Shown here piece by piece: positions 8,022-13,729 of a stretch of 24,840 bases of DNA. Source of the stretch: a virus; the IMG/VR virus record IMGVR_UViG_3300033146_005244, positions 1 through 24,840 of that record; one strand, 5' to 3'. A program made the translations under genes and the position numbers. Numbering within the stretch: position 1 is the first letter of the stretch; the number at the start of each line of letters is the position of its first letter. The notes below the pieces were generated by a model. That model saw nothing but the letters and a program-made list of their open reading frames with translations, was not told the origin of the DNA and did no database searches.

Positions 8022-8765
8022 TTATTCCTCATCTCCATCAGTCATTGCTTTTGTTTCTTTTTTTGTTTTAGACTTATCTGCTTCTTTAGCAGCAGATGCT
8101 AATTTCTTTACTACTCTAAAAGTTTTTACTGTCATAGCATTTTTTTCATATTTTCCTTCTAATTCAGTAAGTTTAGATAAAGAAAAAACAGAACCAGTTA
8201 CTGACATACCAAGAGTTGCCATTGCCATAACCATACTTGGATTTGTTCGTCTAATTACTTCACCTTGAAGTGCTCTTCCTAACATATTTGTTGAAGGATT
8301 TAATCTTTGATTAATATTTTCAGCTGCTTGATCTAAAGCTCCACTATTATTCATTAAATTTAAAACTCCAAATCCCATTAGTAAAATTGTAATTGCTAAA
8401 ACAATTACTCCAGCAGCTACTAATGCATTTCTAACATCTTGTTTGCTTACTATTTTAAGAAGTTCTGTATATTTTAATTTGATTTTATTATAATCAGATT
8501 TAAGTGAAATTTTCTTTTTTTCGTCTTTTGCATCTTTATATTTTTTTTCTAAAGTCTCTAAAGAAAAAGTAATTTTTTGAATTCTATTTAGAAGATCTTC
8601 TACTTTTTCAAGATTAGCAACATCACCTTTTTTTTGTGCAATCTTTATTTTAGATTCAATTGCTTTTTCTAACCTTCTCATTTTTTTACTATCTTTAAAC
8701 CATTTAATTCCTTCATTTAATTCTTCATATCCAGAATTTTTTTTAATCTCTTCTAGTAGAGTCAT
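8022..8765 (-). CDS. Membrane-segment protein with head-targeting-like N-terminus, 247 aa
   Basis: The N-terminus MTLLEEIKKNSGYEELNE resembles those of the two flanking genes and ends in the same L-N-E. Residues 20-110 are a Lys/Glu-rich coiled coil. Residues of about 113-137 form a convincing transmembrane helix (LVAAGVIVLAITILLMGFGV), and a second hydrophobic stretch lies near 177-197 (MVMAMATLGMSVTGSVFSL). The C-terminus is charged. One reading is an internal virion protein that inserts into the host membrane after ejection. This is inference; no family is recognised. GAGGAG in the end of the upstream gene serves as ribosome-binding site, three bases separate the genes, and the operon order (117 aa, 247 aa, 605 aa) implies joint production. 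Confidence 0.65.
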   Translation of the reverse strand: MTLLEEIKKNSGYEELNEGIKWFKDSKKMRRLEKAIESKIKIAQKKGDVANLEKVEDLLNRIQKITFSLETLEKKYKDAKDEKKKISLKSDYNKIKLKYTELLKIVSKQDVRNALVAAGVIVLAITILLMGFGVLNLMNNSGALDQAAENINQRLNPSTNMLGRALQGEVIRRTNPSMVMAMATLGMSVTGSVFSLSKLTELEGKYEKNAMTVKTFRVVKKLASAAKEADKSKTKKETKAMTDGDEE

Positions 8766-8768
8766 TTT

Positions 8769-9122
8769 TTACTCCTCTTCTTCGCTGTCTTCATCATCAT
8801 TTTTTTCCATTTCTTCTTTAAAAGTTTTATTTAATTCATTTTTAATAATTTCTAATTTTTCCATAGCTACTTTATGAAGTTTATTCATGTCAGTATCTCT
8901 ATTTTCTTCTGCTTTTTCAACAGAGTTCATATTTGGCCTATCGTTATAATAATTATATCTTCTTCCTTCTGAATCAGCTTGAATCCATTTTAATTCTCTT
9001 AAAAGACTAGCAAATGCTCCTATTAATCTTGATTCAGCATTTAATGTTTTTACCTGACTTATTTCGCTTTCATTAAGTTTAACACCTGAATTCTTTTTCA
9101 TTTCTTTTATTATATCTAACAT
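8769..9122 (-). CDS. Small acidic-tailed protein with head-targeting-like N-terminus, 117 aa
   Basis: It begins MLDIIKEMKKNSGVKLNE. The element KKNSG-x(2-3)-LNE is shared with the downstream 247-aa protein, and LNE with the 605-aa protein. The body is helical, with a Tyr/Asn/Arg-rich patch (RRYNYYNDRPNMNSVEKAEE), and the last 15 residues are nearly all Asp/Glu. The highly acidic tail could mimic DNA or neutralise basic partners, but no function is recognised. GGAG precedes the ATG by a few bases. It lies nine bases downstream of the 101-aa gene. Confidence 0.62.
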   Translation of the reverse strand: MLDIIKEMKKNSGVKLNESEISQVKTLNAESRLIGAFASLLRELKWIQADSEGRRYNYYNDRPNMNSVEKAEENRDTDMNKLHKVAMEKLEIIKNELNKTFKEEMEKNDDEDSEEEE

Positions 9123-9131
9123 AATGTTCTC

Positions 9132-9437
9132 CTAAAATACTATTTCTTTATTTTTCATATCTTGATTTTGATCTTCAACTTTAACTCTAATTTGAATTAA
9201 GGGAAATTTTCCTTCTTCTATTTTGTAATACTTACCAGTTTGCCTGATATCAGCTCTTGCTTCTTTATCAATCCAATCTTCAAATCTTGAAAAATCCTTT
9301 ATTGACTTTTCAATAATATACTTCTTATTATCCTGTTGAGATGTGACTATTATAACAAACCCTGTTTTGCTATGACCTTTTGAAAAATCTACTAGTTGTC
9401 CTGTTATTGTTGATTTAATTAATTCATTTAATGTCAT
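9132..9437 (-). CDS. Unrecognised small protein, 101 aa, first gene of the DHH operon
   Basis: The sequence is mixed alpha/beta: a helical MTLNELIKSTITGQLVDFSK start, a beta strand TGFVIIVTS, and a second strand PLIQIRVKVEDQ near the end. The family is unknown. The N-terminus (MTLNELIKS) is related in character to the LNE-containing N-termini of its operon mates, but the match is too early in the protein to be a cleavage site of the same kind. There is no clear ribosome-binding site: the late-type motif TAAAGATAAAGAT abuts the ATG, so the transcript could be leaderless or the true start may lie downstream. Confidence 0.55.
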   Translation of the reverse strand: MTLNELIKSTITGQLVDFSKGHSKTGFVIIVTSQQDNKKYIIEKSIKDFSRFEDWIDKEARADIRQTGKYYKIEEGKFPLIQIRVKVEDQNQDMKNKEIVF

Positions 9438-9450
9438 ATCTTTATCTTTA
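9438..9450 (-). promoter_or_regulatory. Late-type motif abutting the DHH operon start
   Basis: The minus strand reads TAAAGATAAAGAT and is followed at once by ATG 9437. It is similar to the motifs before other virion genes but leaves no room for a leader, which weakens the promoter assignment. Confidence 0.3.
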
Positions 9451-9463
9451 CTAAAATAATTTC

Positions 9464-9513
9464 ATAGATGGAGAAAAATATTTCCTGTATCTATGGAGAA
9501 AAATATTTCCCGT
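9464..9513. repeat. Two tandem 25-bp imperfect direct repeats
   Basis: Units 9464-9488 and 9489-9513 match at 22 of 25 positions; the core ATGGAGAAAAATATTTCC is identical at 9468-9485 and 9493-9510. In addition CATAGAT (9463-9469) is the reverse complement of ATCTATG (9489-9495), so the first unit can form a hairpin. It lies between the divergent DHH operon and gp26-like gene and may be an operator. Confidence 0.8.
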
Positions 9514-9529
9514 TAATAATAAGCAGGGC

Positions 9530-9546
9530 GTAGATTTAAAATCTAC
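9530..9546. repeat. Perfect hairpin in the divergent intergenic region
   Basis: GTAGATT-TAA-AATCTAC is a perfect 7-bp inverted repeat with a 3-base loop. No T-run follows, so it is not a standard terminator on the plus strand. It lies 33 bases upstream of the -35 box at 9579. Confidence 0.6.
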
Positions 9547-9578
9547 TAAGTAAAATTTTTAATAAAATAAGAATTTTT

Positions 9579-9607
9579 TTGACAAAAATAAAAATTTTAG
9601 ATAAGAT
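9579..9607 (+). promoter_or_regulatory. Sigma70-like promoter of the gp26-like gene
   Basis: TTGACA (9579-9584), a 17-base spacer, and TAAGAT (9602-9607). The spacer does not share the GAATAAT core of the four other promoters in the window. A ribosome-binding AGGAG (9634-9638) and ATG 9649 follow. Confidence 0.6.
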
Positions 9608-9648
9608 ACATCATATATAAAGTAAATAATAACAGGAGAAATATTTAT

Positions 9649-10530
9649 ATGCCAACAAAAAAAGAATTAGAACAGGCTACTAATACTCAGAAAATACCAA
9701 AAGCACCTACTATTGATATGAATAAAATATCAAATGTTCCAGCTTCAGTAATGAAAAAAAGAAAATCAGGAAAATTTAACTTTTCAGAAGCTGAAATGGT
9801 TACACTTCCTTCAAAAGGAATTTTATATAAAAATGTTACAAATGATGTTGATATTTTAAATGGTCAGATACAAATGTATCCAATGACAGTTAAAGATGAA
9901 GAAATTTTATCTACCAGTCGTTTTCTTAAATCAGGAGCTGCTACAAGAATGGTTATTGATAATTGCATTGCATCAGATATTGATGCAAAAGATATCCTTT
10001 TATATGATAGTAATTATCTATTGTTTTTTCTTAGAGGTATTTCATATGGTAATGATTATAAATTTAAATTAAAATGTAGCAATTCATCTTGTGGAATGGA
10101 ATTTGATCATACAGTTAAAATTAATGAACTTGAATTTGAAGAATTATCAGAAGATATTAAAGAACCATTTACTGTTGTTCTCCCCAAATGTAAATATAAA
10201 GTAACATTTGTATTACCAAGATTAGCTCATTCAGAAGAAATTTATAATAGAAATAGAAAAAGAAAAAAATCAACTACTGATTCAGATCAGCGAATGGTTG
10301 ATAATTTAATAGTAACAACAATAAAAATTACAGATCCAAATGGTGTAGATGTTCCTATGGGAGATTGGGAAGAATTTTATGAATCATTAGTTGGAATGGA
10401 TAGGGCAGAATTAAATGAAAAAGCAAATTTTTCAACGGGTGTTGATACGCTTGATGGAGTTGTTTGCCCATATTGTGAAACTTCGTATGATGGGAGCATA
10501 CCTATTTCTACTGAGTTTTTTCGGTTTTAA
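9649..10530 (+). CDS. 26: T4 gp26-like baseplate hub / tail-assembly protein
   Basis: This 293-aa protein matches the T4 baseplate (gp26) family pattern. It has a polar N-terminus, then 'MVTLPSKGILYKN' at residues 45-57, 'MYPMTVKDEEIL' near 77, 'DNCIASDIDAKDILLYDSNYLLFFLRGISYG' split across 103-135, and a zinc-binding C-x4-C (CSNSSC, about 142-147). A second CPYC pair is near the end (about 274-277). Members act in tail baseplate assembly; T4 gp26 is shorter, at about 208 aa. The start is fixed by AGGAG ten bases upstream. The stop codon TAA at 10528 sits directly after a TTT codon in a TTTT run, and the +1 frame continues for 57 codons of conserved-looking sequence, suggesting a frameshifted 350-aa product like the two-part tail chaperones of lambda and other phages. 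Confidence 0.75.
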   Translation: MPTKKELEQATNTQKIPKAPTIDMNKISNVPASVMKKRKSGKFNFSEAEMVTLPSKGILYKNVTNDVDILNGQIQMYPMTVKDEEILSTSRFLKSGAATRMVIDNCIASDIDAKDILLYDSNYLLFFLRGISYGNDYKFKLKCSNSSCGMEFDHTVKINELEFEELSEDIKEPFTVVLPKCKYKVTFVLPRLAHSEEIYNRNRKRKKSTTDSDQRMVDNLIVTTIKITDPNGVDVPMGDWEEFYESLVGMDRAELNEKANFSTGVDTLDGVVCPYCETSYDGSIPISTEFFRF

Positions 10531-10702
10531 AGAGGAAAATCTTACTAGAATACAGGAAAGTTTTTTTTACCTCATTAAGTGGGGGTTCTCATATTCTGAC
10601 CTGAGAGATATTCCTGTTTTTGAATACAATAAGTATGTCGCTTTACTTAACCAATATTATAAGGATAAGAAAGAAGCACAAGACAAAATCAATCATAAAT
10701 AA
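10529..10702 (+). CDS. Frame +1 extension of the gp26-like gene (57 codons)
   Basis: Frame 2 is open from 10415 to 10702, overlapping the gp26-like gene by 116 bases. If the ribosome slips forward by one base at TTT(10525-10527)-TAA, the peptide continues KEENLTRIQESFFYLIKWG and then DLRDIPVFEYNKYVALLNQY. That combination (aromatic helix, 'SYSDLRDIPVFEYNKYV') resembles the small ORF that follows gp26 in other T4-like marine phages. No start codon lies inside the plausible domain; ATG 10487 and 10490 exist upstream but lack a ribosome-binding site. An independent short gene is the alternative. Confidence 0.6.
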   Translation, partial: KEENLTRIQESFFYLIKWGFSYSDLRDIPVFEYNKYVALLNQYYKDKKEAQDKINHK

Positions 10703-10740
10703 TTATGATTGATTTTTCAAAAACGAACCGAGAAAAACAA

Positions 10741-10769
10741 TTGACAAAAAAAGAATAATTTGATATAAT
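10741..10769 (+). promoter_or_regulatory. Sigma70-like promoter P1 of the conserved-spacer family
   Basis: TTGACA (10741-10746), a 17-base spacer AAAAAAGAATAATTTGA, and TATAAT (10764-10769). It is nearly identical, including the spacer, to the elements at 10941, 17854 and 21553. Confidence 0.85.
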
Positions 10770-10855
10770 AATTATATGATTGAATTTATAGAATTTATAG
10801 AATATATAATTAATTTTTTATTGTTTATAATAAATAGTATAGAATATTTCATTTC

Positions 10856-10895
10856 AATAGTTTTAATAGAAATAGAATTTTTTATTAAAACTATT
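10856..10895. repeat. 13-bp AT-rich inverted repeat between P1 and P2
   Basis: The arm AATAGTTTTAATA (10856-10868) is the exact reverse complement of 10883-10895, with a 14-base loop. No T-run follows on the plus strand. It could end or stabilise a short P1 transcript, or serve as a protein site. Confidence 0.6.
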
Positions 10896-10940
10896 TCTGT
10901 AAATATACAGTTAATGAAAAATAATCTATTGATTAAATAC

Positions 10941-10969
10941 TTGACAATAAAAGAATAATTTGTTATTAT
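10941..10969 (+). promoter_or_regulatory. Sigma70-like promoter P2 of gp32
   Basis: TTGACA (10941-10946), a spacer ATAAAAGAATAATTTGT of 17 bases, and TATTAT (10964-10969). The predicted start near 10976 is followed at once by a 7-bp hairpin ATAATTC-GTAT-GAATTAT (10973-10990). Confidence 0.82.
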
Positions 10970-11055
10970 AATATAATTCGTATGAATTATAAAAATAGCC
11001 CAGACGTCCAATAACCCAAAATGGTAAAATGACAATTAGGCACAAGGAGAAATGT

Positions 11056-11907
11056 ATGAATCAAGAAGAAACAGCAGCTATGTTAGCTGCAATGGAATCA
11101 GATCAAAAAAAGGGAAGTGGTAATTTTTGGAGTCCTCAACCGGATGAAAATGTAATTCGTTTTTTACCACCTGTAAAAGCGAATGGAGAAATTTTACCTT
11201 ATTTTCACCACAAAGTTCACTGGATAGATGGAACACCATATGAATGTATTGCACAAACTTTTACTGATAAAAACGGTAATGTTCACGAAGCAGAAAATTG
11301 TCCTGCTTGTAAAATGTCTAAAAAGTTTTATAAAATTGGAGAAAGAGATTCTGAGGAAAGAGAAATTGCTTATGAGTTATCTGGGAAAGATAGGTATATA
11401 TTCAGAATTGTAGATAGAGCAAAAGATGAAAATTCTGTAACAGAACCAGAATTTTATGAAGTTGGACCAACTATTTTTAAGAAGTTTTTTGGTATTATGA
11501 AAGGTGGAAGATATGGAAATATTGTTCATCCACTTCAAGGAAGAGATTTCATAGTAGATAAGCAAGGAACTGGTCGTAGAACTAATTATGATAATAGTGC
11601 ACCTGATCCAAATATTACACCAATTTTTGAAGATAAAGAAATGCTTAAAAAAGTTCTTACATCTATTAAAGAAATGAGTTATAATGATTTAATTGAATTT
11701 CAATCAACTGAAGTAATTAAAGAAGCAGTAAATGATTTTCTTAATCCAGAAGAATCTACTCCTGAACATTCAAGAGAAGTAGAAGTAGAAGCTGAAAATA
11801 ATAGTATTCCAACTCCTTCTAAAAAAGAACCTGTAGTAGAAGCAAAACCTGCTAAAGGTGAAGCTGATATGGATGCCATAGATGACATTTTAGGCGAGTT
11901 TATGTAG
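11056..11907 (+). CDS. 32: Single-stranded DNA-binding protein, T4 gp32-like
   Basis: The protein has 283 aa, close to T4 gp32 (301). The N-terminal region carries NFWSPQPDENVIRFLPP (23-39) at the entry to the OB fold. The zinc-binding part includes H51/H52/H55, C64 and C82-PA-C85, and an acidic tail ends DAIDDILGEF. In T4 that tail recruits replication and recombination partners, and gp32 coats ssDNA for polymerase and UvsX. The ATG at 11056 is chosen over the in-frame ATG at 11029 because AAGGAG lies six bases before it. Two promoters precede it. T4 gp32 represses its own translation through its leader; the 80-base leader here, with a 5' hairpin, could do the same, but this is not shown. 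uvsX follows after a 55-base gap that contains a long hairpin. Confidence 0.9.
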   Translation: MNQEETAAMLAAMESDQKKGSGNFWSPQPDENVIRFLPPVKANGEILPYFHHKVHWIDGTPYECIAQTFTDKNGNVHEAENCPACKMSKKFYKIGERDSEEREIAYELSGKDRYIFRIVDRAKDENSVTEPEFYEVGPTIFKKFFGIMKGGRYGNIVHPLQGRDFIVDKQGTGRRTNYDNSAPDPNITPIFEDKEMLKKVLTSIKEMSYNDLIEFQSTEVIKEAVNDFLNPEESTPEHSREVEVEAENNSIPTPSKKEPVVEAKPAKGEADMDAIDDILGEFM

Positions 11908-11912
11908 AATAA

Positions 11913-11946
11913 ACAATCGGCAATAAACTTAATTATTGCCGATTGT
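11913..11946. repeat. 14-bp perfect hairpin between gp32 and uvsX
   Basis: The arm 11913-11926 (core CAATCGGCAATAA) pairs exactly with 11933-11946 around a 6-base loop. No T-run follows, so simple rho-independent termination is unlikely. It lies six bases after the gp32 stop and just ahead of the uvsX ribosome-binding site. Confidence 0.85.
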
Positions 11947-11962
11947 ATTAAAAAGAGGAAAA

Positions 11963-13249
11963 ATGGCAAAAGTAAAAACTAAAATAGAAAAAAAAGAAGA
12001 TAATATTTTTGGAGAATTAGATAATTTAATAAATTCTCAATTTAAAGATGTAATTGATTTATCTAAAGTTGATGGGAAAGTAAAAACTTGGTATGATTCT
12101 GGAGTATATTCTTTAAATTATGCTATGTCAAGAAATCTTCGAAAAGGAATACCAGCTGGAAGAGTAACATCATTTGATGGTTTGAAAGGTTCTGGTAAAT
12201 CTTTATTATCTGCTACTGCAATGAGAGATCCTCAATTAGATATGATAATATTACTTGAAACAGAAGGTGGAGGAAACGCAAAAGAATTAATTGAATTTGC
12301 TGGAGTTGATGTAAAAAAAGTTAGAATACTAAAAGCCCATACTTTTGGAAATTATAAAATTAATAAAAAAAATAATAAAATTGATGAAGTAGCAGATAAT
12401 AAATTTCCTGTTAAAACAGAAACTCCTGAAAGTCTTTATGTCGAAGGAGCTACTCGGCTTGTTAAAAAGATGGTGCACGCTTTAGAGTTTAATCCAAAAT
12501 TAAAAGATGCTAAAATACTTATGATTCTTGATTCATTAGGAAATTTACAAACAGTAAGAGAGTTTAGTGGGACCTCAGATATGGGAATGAAAGGTCAGAA
12601 GATTGGACAATTTTTTAGAACATTTGATACAGCATTTGAAAAATCAAATATAGCGTTTTTATTTACAAATAAATTATATACAAATATTGGAAATATATAT
12701 GATCCATACAAAGCAACAGGAGGAGTTAATGCTGAATATAATCCTTCAGTTTCTGTTAGATTTACAGAATTAGCTGCTAATGGAGAAATAGCAGATAAAG
12801 ATATGACTGCTGAAAAAGATAGAAGAAAAACTTCTCTTGGTAGTTCTCTTAAATCAATTAGAGGAAAAATAACGAAATCAAGATTTGGAACAGAAAATAG
12901 AAATTGTTGGTTTGTATTAGATGCTGCTGTTGGACCAGTTAAGCATTCTGGATTATTTACTCTTTTACAGGATTTTGAAATTATAAAAAAGATAGGAAGT
13001 AGATATTTAATATCAGAGTGGAATGATGGTAACTCTTTTTTTAAGAAAGAATTTATAAATATATTAATTTCAGGAAATGAAGATAAATCAATTGATTTGT
13101 TTCAGTCATTACTTGAAGCTAAAGAAATTGAAATGATAGAAGCTAAAAAGCATATTCAAATAAATGATATAACTGAGATAAATGAAGATGAAGATGAATA
13201 TGAAACTGAAGATATGCTTAGTGCAATGGAAAAAGACATAGAAGGATAG
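11963..13249 (+). CDS. uvsX: UvsX-like RecA-family recombinase
   Basis: The protein has 428 aa (T4 UvsX is about 390). The Walker A motif is GLKGSGKS (73-80), with LLETEGGGNAKELIEFAGVD just after it, where RecA-type proteins carry the catalytic glutamate (E near 97). A Walker B strand ILMILDSLGNLQ is at about 184-195, and KGQKIGQFFRTF and ALFTNKLYTN-like segments correspond to the L1/L2 region. The acidic C-terminus (INEDEDEYETEDMLSAMEKD) resembles that of gp32. The ATG at 11963 with AGAGGA four bases upstream is preferred over a TTG nine codons earlier that lies inside the hairpin. It forms filaments on gp32-coated ssDNA and drives strand exchange for recombination-dependent replication, with UvsW and gp46/47 encoded downstream. 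Confidence 0.92.
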   Translation: MAKVKTKIEKKEDNIFGELDNLINSQFKDVIDLSKVDGKVKTWYDSGVYSLNYAMSRNLRKGIPAGRVTSFDGLKGSGKSLLSATAMRDPQLDMIILLETEGGGNAKELIEFAGVDVKKVRILKAHTFGNYKINKKNNKIDEVADNKFPVKTETPESLYVEGATRLVKKMVHALEFNPKLKDAKILMILDSLGNLQTVREFSGTSDMGMKGQKIGQFFRTFDTAFEKSNIAFLFTNKLYTNIGNIYDPYKATGGVNAEYNPSVSVRFTELAANGEIADKDMTAEKDRRKTSLGSSLKSIRGKITKSRFGTENRNCWFVLDAAVGPVKHSGLFTLLQDFEIIKKIGSRYLISEWNDGNSFFKKEFINILISGNEDKSIDLFQSLLEAKEIEMIEAKKHIQINDITEINEDEDEYETEDMLSAMEKDIEG

Positions 13250-13257
13250 GAAATAGT

Positions 13258-13396
13258 ATGGCAGAATTTAAATGGTATATAAAACAATTACTCCCCTTTA
13301 AAATATAAAAGTAATATTATTGACAGCAAAAAAGTAGCAAAGCATTGTGAGTGGAGAATGTGGTTTGGAAGATGTTTTAATATAAAATGGAGTTAA
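13258..13396 (+). CDS. Small protein, about 45 aa, split by a +1 frameshift at CCC
   Basis: An ATG with AGGA upstream (TAGGAAATAGTATG) begins MAEFKWYIKQLLP in one frame, which then stops at 13306. The +1 frame takes over at LKYKSNIIDSKK and ends with CEWRMWFGRCFNIKWS at 13396. Joining the two after the CCC codon (13294-13296), with one base skipped, gives a 45-aa protein of a form I recall from other phages: a 'W...LLPLxY' start and a 'WRMWFGRCF' end. Either the ribosome shifts at CCC-T, or one base of the CTCCCCTTTAAAA stretch is an insertion (real mutation or sequencing error). Function unknown. It lies eight bases after uvsX and nine before the groES-like gene, as an operon member would. 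Confidence 0.55.
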
Positions 13397-13405
13397 GGAG
13401 ACAAT

Positions 13406-13726
13406 ATGGCAGAAAAAGAACTTAGAGCACTTGGAGATAGAGTAATAATAAAATTCCAAGAAGTTAAAAAAAAGAAAAGAGTAACTCCGGGTGGAATCGA
13501 ATTAATTGGTGCTAGTGGTGCGAGTGAGGAAAAAGTATTTGAAGCAATAGTTGATACTATTGGGAATAAAATTGATTTGGAAAGTTGTGGATTTAAAGTT
13601 GGAGATTCAATTATTTTTAATGATTATAATATTAAACAATTTGACGTTCCAAATTTAGCAGATCCAATAAATCCAATTAGAAAAGGTATTATTGGTGAAA
13701 GTGATGTTTGGGGTGTATATGAGTAA
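13406..13726 (+). CDS. GroES-like co-chaperonin (gp31 counterpart)
   Basis: The protein has 106 aa. The GroES fold is clear: RALGDRVIIKFQEV at 7-20, the mobile-loop region KRVTPGGIELIGASGAS (24-40) including the GGI-x-L contact with the chaperonin, VGDSIIFNDYNIK (72-84) and the closing strand GESDVWGVYE. It would cap the host GroEL and, as T4 gp31 does, help fold the major capsid protein. It is more like bacterial GroES than T4 gp31. AAGGAG lies five bases upstream. It is four bases upstream of uvsW, so the two are likely co-transcribed. Confidence 0.88.
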   Translation: MAEKELRALGDRVIIKFQEVKKKKRVTPGGIELIGASGASEEKVFEAIVDTIGNKIDLESCGFKVGDSIIFNDYNIKQFDVPNLADPINPIRKGIIGESDVWGVYE

Positions 13727-13729
13727 CAA

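Larger units (their letters stand above)
10703..11055 (+). other. Non-coding leader region upstream of gp32
   Basis: This 353-base stretch has no convincing gene. It holds two promoters (10741 and 10941), a 13-bp AT-only inverted repeat (10856-10868 with 10883-10895), a 7-bp hairpin (10973-10990) and the gp32 ribosome-binding site AAGGAG (11044-11049). A 60-codon open frame (10776-10958), rich in Ile and Phe, begins right at the predicted transcription start without a ribosome-binding site and is not accepted as a gene. Confidence 0.6.

Noticed and set aside
9464-9513. CRISPR array
   Set aside because: The two 25-bp units are directly adjacent with no spacers and there are only two.
9525-9560. 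tRNA-Leu(UAA)-like anticodon arm
   Set aside because: GTAGA-TTTAAAA-TCTAC looks like an anticodon stem-loop with anticodon TAA, but there is no acceptor stem, D arm or T arm around it.
10776-10958. 60-aa Ile/Phe-rich open frame after promoter P1
   Set aside because: It begins at the predicted transcription start with no ribosome-binding site and its composition follows the AT-rich sequence; a minus-strand frame over the same bases is equally open.
11029-11055. Earlier ATG for gp32
   Set aside because: It lacks a ribosome-binding site, whereas 11056 has AAGGAG at six bases.
11936-11962. TTG start for uvsX
   Set aside because: It lies within the right arm of the hairpin and would add unrelated residues before the AGAGGA-supported ATG at 11963.
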